A stretch of DNA of 64,000 nucleotides, from NCBI RefSeq assembly GCF_021117365.1, contig NZ_CP088262.1:186001-250000 (forward strand). The letters run 5' to 3'. A model generated the notes under the pieces. It was given only the letters and a program-made list of their open reading frames with translations, was not told the DNA's origin and made no database searches. This DNA comes from Nocardioides sp. cx-173 (lineage in GTDB: Bacteria > Actinomycetota > Actinomycetes > Propionibacteriales > Nocardioidaceae). How positions within the stretch are numbered: position 1 is the stretch's first letter; each line of letters begins with the position of its first letter. Below are positions 60,266 to 64,000 of the stretch, piece by piece. Both the position numbers and the translations under genes were made by a program.

Positions 60266-60331
60266 GCTCCCACCTTGGCAGGGCGGTGGCTGGCCCCGCC
60301 GCGCTCGTCGCAGTGGCTAGGAGGAGCCGGG

Positions 60332-61264
60332 TCAGCGCCGCTTGCGCAGGGTGACCGACGTCGTCACGGAGCGGGCGGCGCCGCCGTTGGGACGGTAGGT
60401 GACCGTGACCCGCACGGTGACGCGTCCCTTGCGCAGCAGGGTGCGGCGAGCCGCGCCTCGGGCGACGACGGGTAGCGAGAGCGTGCGGGCTCTCGCGGAG
60501 TCCAGGGAGACCGGCGCGACGCCGCGGCCGGCGAGGGTCGTCGTACCCACGCCCGGGACGGTGGCCGGGAGCACGGCGGTACCCGCGGCACGGTTGCCCC
60601 TGGCGGCGCCCAGGCGCAGCGTGTTGGGCGGCGCACGGAGCCCGAACCGGACGTCGTCGACCGCCTCGTTGGCGGCGGATCCGTTGGCCATGATCTGGAC
60701 GTGGTCGATGAGCCGGTCCGCGGTGATCCCCACGAACCGCATCGCGCTCAGCGCCGGGCAGTCGACGGTCAGCTGCGTCGCCGCACTGAGGTCGACGTAG
60801 CTCACCGTGACGACACAGGTCCCGCCCGCGAGGGTGCCGAGCCGGAACCCCACGGTGTCCACCGGGCTGGTGAAGTCGAGAACCAGCTCGTCGTCGGTGG
60901 CGTTGGCCAGCACGGCCGTCGAGGAGAGGCTCTGGTAGCCCGCCGCCCCGAGGGCCATGGTGAAGTTGGCGCCATCGCCGTCGACGACGCGGTAGCGCAC
61001 CCCGGGGGTGAGCGTCCCGGCCGCGTAGCACTCGTCCGTGGTCGCCGAGGAGAGGACGTCGGTGCCGCAGTCCTTGACCCCGGAGGCGACCTTGGAGCCC
61101 TCGAAGTCCTCGCGCGCCAGGGTCGGATAGGCCAGCAGGAAGGTGTGCTCCGCCGCGGCGATGCTCGCCGTCCCCGCGCGGGCCGGCGCGGCGGGCGCGG
61201 CGAGCGCCGTACCGACGGCGAGCAGCATGGCGAGGACGGGTCGGGTGAGGCGGGATCGGGGCAT
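60332..61264 (-). CDS. secreted protein of unknown function
   Basis: This is a 310-residue protein with a cleavable signal peptide (LAMLLAVGTALAAPAAPARAG). Residues about 45-205 form a domain rich in Thr/Val/Gly with YVDLSAATQLTVDC and the FVGITADRLIDHVQIMANG stretch, which resembles beta-sandwich (carbohydrate-binding or PEP-CTERM-like) domains. A linker and a Thr/Val-rich basic tail (RVTVTYRPNGGAARSVTTSV) follow. Cys residues may form disulfides. No family is recognised with confidence. The promoter side holds two strong hairpins. Confidence 0.65.
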   Translation of the reverse strand: MPRSRLTRPVLAMLLAVGTALAAPAAPARAGTASIAAAEHTFLLAYPTLAREDFEGSKVASGVKDCGTDVLSSATTDECYAAGTLTPGVRYRVVDGDGANFTMALGAAGYQSLSSTAVLANATDDELVLDFTSPVDTVGFRLGTLAGGTCVVTVSYVDLSAATQLTVDCPALSAMRFVGITADRLIDHVQIMANGSAANEAVDDVRFGLRAPPNTLRLGAARGNRAAGTAVLPATVPGVGTTTLAGRGVAPVSLDSARARTLSLPVVARGAARRTLLRKGRVTVRVTVTYRPNGGAARSVTTSVTLRKRR

Positions 61265-61412
61265 GGCGCTCTCCTGGGCCGGGTCCCGCTGCCCTGAGGG
61301 TGGCCTCGGGTCTCATCACGCTGCCACCCGCGGGCGCCGTGCGCCATGGCCCCGATGGGTCATCCGGGGACGGTCGCGGTCGCCGAGCGCCGTACTTGTC
61401 GGGTGTTCCTGT

Positions 61413-61471
61413 CGCTTGTCAGGTGTTGCAACCCCTGACAAGCGCAGGGATACCCGGTCAGCCGGGTATCC
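61413..61471. repeat. two adjacent perfect hairpins in divergent promoter region
   Basis: CGCTTGTCAGG and CCTGACAAGCG (11-bp arms, 61413-61444) enclose GTTGCAAC, itself palindromic. GGATACCCGG and CCGGGTATCC (10-bp arms, 61448-61471) enclose TCAG. They occupy the 259-base gap between the secreted-protein gene and recC. A near-copy CTTGTCGGGTGTT lies 20 bases before CTTGTCAGGTGTT, giving a direct repeat. They may be operators or a third palindromic element. Confidence 0.8.
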
Positions 61472-61523
61472 ATCCACCCCGCCGCCCGACCCCCGTCGGC
61501 GCGCCGCACTAGGGTCGGCGACG

Positions 61524-64000
61524 ATGACGCTCCACCTGCACCGCGCGCCGCGCACCGACGAGCTCGCCGACGCGCTCGGCGGGCTGCTGGCCGCGCCGCT
61601 GCCCGACCCGTTCGCGCAGGAGGTCGTGGTGGTGCCGGCGAAGGGCGTGGAGCGGTGGCTGACGCAGCGCCTCAGCCATCGTCTCGGGGCCGGGCCCCGC
61701 GGCGGTGACGGCGTCTGCGCCGGGGTGCGGTTCCTCAACCCGCGCTCGCTGGTGAGCCTGCTGCTCGACCGGGAGCGCGACGACCTGTGGGACCCCGACC
61801 GCCTGGTCTGGCCGCTGCTGGCCACGATCGACGACAGCCTCGACCAGCCCTGGTGCGCCACTCTCGCCGCCCACCTCGGACACGGTCTCGACGGCGACGA
61901 GGTGCTGCTGCGACGCAACCGCCGCTACTCGGTGGCCCGCCGGCTCGCCGGCCTCTTCGCGTCGTACGCCGTCCAGCGGCCCACGCTCGTCACCGACTGG
62001 CGCGAGGGCCGCGACACCGACGGGGCCGGCGGCCCGCTCCCGAGCGACCTCGCCTGGCAGGCGCACCTGTGGCGCGCGCTGCTCGAGCGCACCGGCGTCG
62101 AGCCGCCCGACCTCCGCCACGCGCGGGCGCTCGGCCTGCTGCGCGCCGGCGGCGACGGGCTCGACCTGCCCGCCCGGCTGAGCCTCTTCGGCCACACCCG
62201 GCTGCCGGTGACCGAGGTGGCGCTGCTCGGCGCGCTGGGCGAGCACCGCGACGTCCACCTTTGGCTGCCCCAGCCCTCGCCCGTGCTCTGGGACGCGCTC
62301 GCGGGGGCGGGCGGGGTGACCGCGCGCGACGACGACACCTCGGCCGAGCTCGTGGGTCACCCGCTGCTGGCCTCGCTGGGCCGCGACACCCGTGAGCTGC
62401 ACCGCACGCTCGCCGAGGTCGACACCGAGGACCACCCGATCGCCACGAGCGCGCGGGCGCCGACCACGCTGCTCGCTCATCTGCAGCACGACCTGCGCGC
62501 CAACCACGCGCCGACGCCGGCCGAGCGTGCCCACCGCAGCCACGACCCCGCCGACCGCAGCCTGCAGGTGCACTCCTGCCACGGCGCGGCGCGCCAGGTC
62601 GACGTGCTGCGCGAGGTGCTGGTCGGGCTGCTCGCCGACGACCCGACGCTCGAGCCGCGCGACATCCTCGTGATGTGCCCCGACATCGAGACCTACGCGC
62701 CGCTGATCTCGGCCGGGTTCGGGCTGGCCGACGTGGTCGACGACGGGGACGGCGGCGGACACCCGGCCCACCGGCTCCGGGTCCGGCTGGCCGACCGCGC
62801 GCTCACCAGCACCAACCCGCTCCTGGCGGTCGCCGCCACCCTGGTGGACCTGGCCGACGGCCGGATGCGCGCCTCGGAGGTGCTCGACCTGGCCAGCACT
62901 CCGGCGGTGCGGGTGCGGTTCGGGTTCAGCGACGACGACCTGGACCGGATCACCCGCTGGGTCGGCCAGGCCGGCATCCGCTGGGGCCTGGACGCCGAGC
63001 AGCGCGGGCGCTTCGCCATGCAGGGCTTCGCCCACAACACCTGGCGCGCCGGGCTCGACCGGGTGCTGCTCGGCGTCGCCATGAGCGGTGACGACCACCG
63101 TCACCTCGGCCGCGGGCTGCCGGTCGACGACGTCGGCAGCGGCGACATCGACCTCGTCGGCCGCCTCACCGAGATGGTCGACCGGCTCGCCGCCTGCGTC
63201 ACGGAGCTCGGACGGGCCACGGACGTCGACACCTGGATGCGGGTGCTCGCCGACGGCGTGCGCGGGCTCACCGACGTCGACGACGACGACGGCTGGCAGG
63301 TGCCGCAGCTGGAGCGGGAGCTGGCCCGCGCCGCCGCGTCCAGCGATGAGGGGCGTGCCGTGGCGCTGCGCCTGGCCGACGTACGCGCGCTGCTGCAGTC
63401 GCGCCTGGGTGGGCGGCCCACGCGCGCCAACTTCCGCACCGGCACGCTCACCGTCTGCACGATGGTGCCGATGCGCTCGGTGCCCCACCGGGTCGTCTGC
63501 CTGGTCGGGCTCGACGACGGCGTCTTCCCGCGGGTCACCGTCGACGACGGCGACGACGCCCTGGCCCGTCGGCCGCTCACCGGCGAGCGCGACGCGCGCA
63601 GCGAGGACCGCCAGCTGCTGCTCGACGCGCTGCTCGCCGCCACCGAGACCGTCGTCATCACCTACTCCGGCGCCAACGAGCACTCCGGCGCCGAGCGCCC
63701 GCCCGCCGTCCCCCTCGGCGAGATCCTCGACGCCGCCGACCGTACGACGTCCGCGCCCGTCCGCGACCGGATCCTCAGGGTCCACCCGCTGCAGCCCTAC
63801 GACCCGCGCAACCTCCAGCCCGGGGGCCTGGCCGTCGGCGACGACGCCCGTCCGTTCAGCTTCGACCGGGCCGCCCTGGGCGGTGCCCGGGCGCTGGTCA
63901 CCGAGCGCCGGCCGGTGCCGCCGCTGCTCGACGCCCCCCTCGCCGAGCGGCCGGCCGAGGACGTGTCGCTGGCCGACCTCAAGGCCTTCTTCACCCATCC
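61524..64000 (+). CDS. recC: exodeoxyribonuclease V subunit gamma (RecC), 3' truncated
   Basis: This is the first 825 or so residues of RecC, the Chi-scanning subunit of the RecBCD double-strand-break repair enzyme; the frame stays open to the window end. RecC features are VVVVPAKGVERWLTQRLSHRLG, LNPRSLVSLLL, WQAHLWRALLER, LQVHSCHGAARQVDVLREVLVGLLADD, EPRDILVMCPDIETYAPLI and VCLVGLDDGVFPR. No helicase Walker motifs are intact, as expected. The ATG at 61524 lies 259 bases from the divergent secreted-protein gene. recB and recD are expected downstream outside the window. Confidence 0.93.
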   Translation, partial: MTLHLHRAPRTDELADALGGLLAAPLPDPFAQEVVVVPAKGVERWLTQRLSHRLGAGPRGGDGVCAGVRFLNPRSLVSLLLDRERDDLWDPDRLVWPLLATIDDSLDQPWCATLAAHLGHGLDGDEVLLRRNRRYSVARRLAGLFASYAVQRPTLVTDWREGRDTDGAGGPLPSDLAWQAHLWRALLERTGVEPPDLRHARALGLLRAGGDGLDLPARLSLFGHTRLPVTEVALLGALGEHRDVHLWLPQPSPVLWDALAGAGGVTARDDDTSAELVGHPLLASLGRDTRELHRTLAEVDTEDHPIATSARAPTTLLAHLQHDLRANHAPTPAERAHRSHDPADRSLQVHSCHGAARQVDVLREVLVGLLADDPTLEPRDILVMCPDIETYAPLISAGFGLADVVDDGDGGGHPAHRLRVRLADRALTSTNPLLAVAATLVDLADGRMRASEVLDLASTPAVRVRFGFSDDDLDRITRWVGQAGIRWGLDAEQRGRFAMQGFAHNTWRAGLDRVLLGVAMSGDDHRHLGRGLPVDDVGSGDIDLVGRLTEMVDRLAACVTELGRATDVDTWMRVLADGVRGLTDVDDDDGWQVPQLERELARAAASSDEGRAVALRLADVRALLQSRLGGRPTRANFRTGTLTVCTMVPMRSVPHRVVCLVGLDDGVFPRVTVDDGDDALARRPLTGERDARSEDRQLLLDALLAATETVVITYSGANEHSGAERPPAVPLGEILDAADRTTSAPVRDRILRVHPLQPYDPRNLQPGGLAVGDDARPFSFDRAALGGARALVTERRPVPPLLDAPLAERPAEDVSLADLKAFFTH

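Noticed and set aside
61509..63998. Minus-strand frame of about 830 codons across recC
   Set aside because: Shadow of the recC gene, whose plus-strand translation carries clear RecC motifs.
1..64000. tRNA genes, CRISPR arrays, prophage or restriction systems
   Set aside because: No cloverleaf, spaced repeats or related proteins were recognised.

Overview
The window comes from a very GC-rich actinobacterium. Third codon positions are almost always G or C, GTG starts are common, and many genes overlap by ATGA or GTGA. Gene content (kdpFABC-DE, fused LysX, IcmF, polyphosphate glucokinase, MsiK-like ATPase, SARP-type BTAD regulator, RecC) fits Nocardioidaceae or a close relative, but that placement is inference. 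I saw no tRNA, rRNA, CRISPR array, insertion sequence, phage gene or integrase. No gene-free stretch exceeds about 260 bases.

Layout. 1-6781: a dipeptide/oligopeptide-type ABC importer (two permeases, two ATPases) with a co-transcribed amidase, meeting the lipoprotein binding protein tail to tail across a strong bidirectional terminator. 6955-9256: a TetR repressor divergent from two short-chain dehydrogenases, with a clear AT-rich operator between them. 9387-17216: a complete kdpFABCDE potassium-uptake operon including a tiny kdpF, preceded by phased direct repeats. 17314-23011: MTHFR-like protein, methyltransferase, PAP2 membrane protein, CapA-like lipoprotein, SDR and isochorismatase-fold hydrolase. 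23089-24569: a LuxR-type response regulator with a BTAD regulator whose C-terminus looks frameshifted. 24784-27057: manganese catalase with a putative manganese/heavy-metal exporter and a small membrane protein. 27100-30657: hemerythrin-like protein, WYL regulator, VOC protein and an orphan sugar-type ABC ATPase. 30765-35997: a two-component system divergent from a MacB/FtsX-type ABC exporter.

36127-42048: PspC, MmcQ/YjbR, SelO, FMN-binding protein, VOC protein, YibE/F, polyphosphate glucokinase and a signal-less BtuF-like protein. 42160-45390: fused isobutyryl-CoA mutase IcmF behind a palindromic operator. 45442-51751: a DMT transporter divergent from a translationally coupled LssY_C - membrane protein - LysX operon. 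51764-55832: membrane adenylate cyclase, lytic transglycosylase, TauE/SafE exporter and a SnoaL-like protein behind a KstR-like box. 55899-61264: PGPGW protein, alpha/beta hydrolase, a molybdopterin-domain/flavin-reductase pair, cupin, epimerase and a secreted protein of unknown function. 61524 to the end: recC, cut by the window edge.

The most unusual signal is non-coding. Two sets of long, near-perfect palindromic elements recur at gene 3' ends. Family 1 has three copies (around 22384, 40534 and 54152) built on TGACCCGTCA. Family 2 has two 88-bp copies (26995 and 29447) built on TTCACCGGGT. Both have 31 or 62 bp internal spacing and a similar central AAACTT-ATG core, so they may be one superfamily. 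Family 1 supplies the stop codon of two neighbouring genes, and family 2 encodes the C-terminus of a third.
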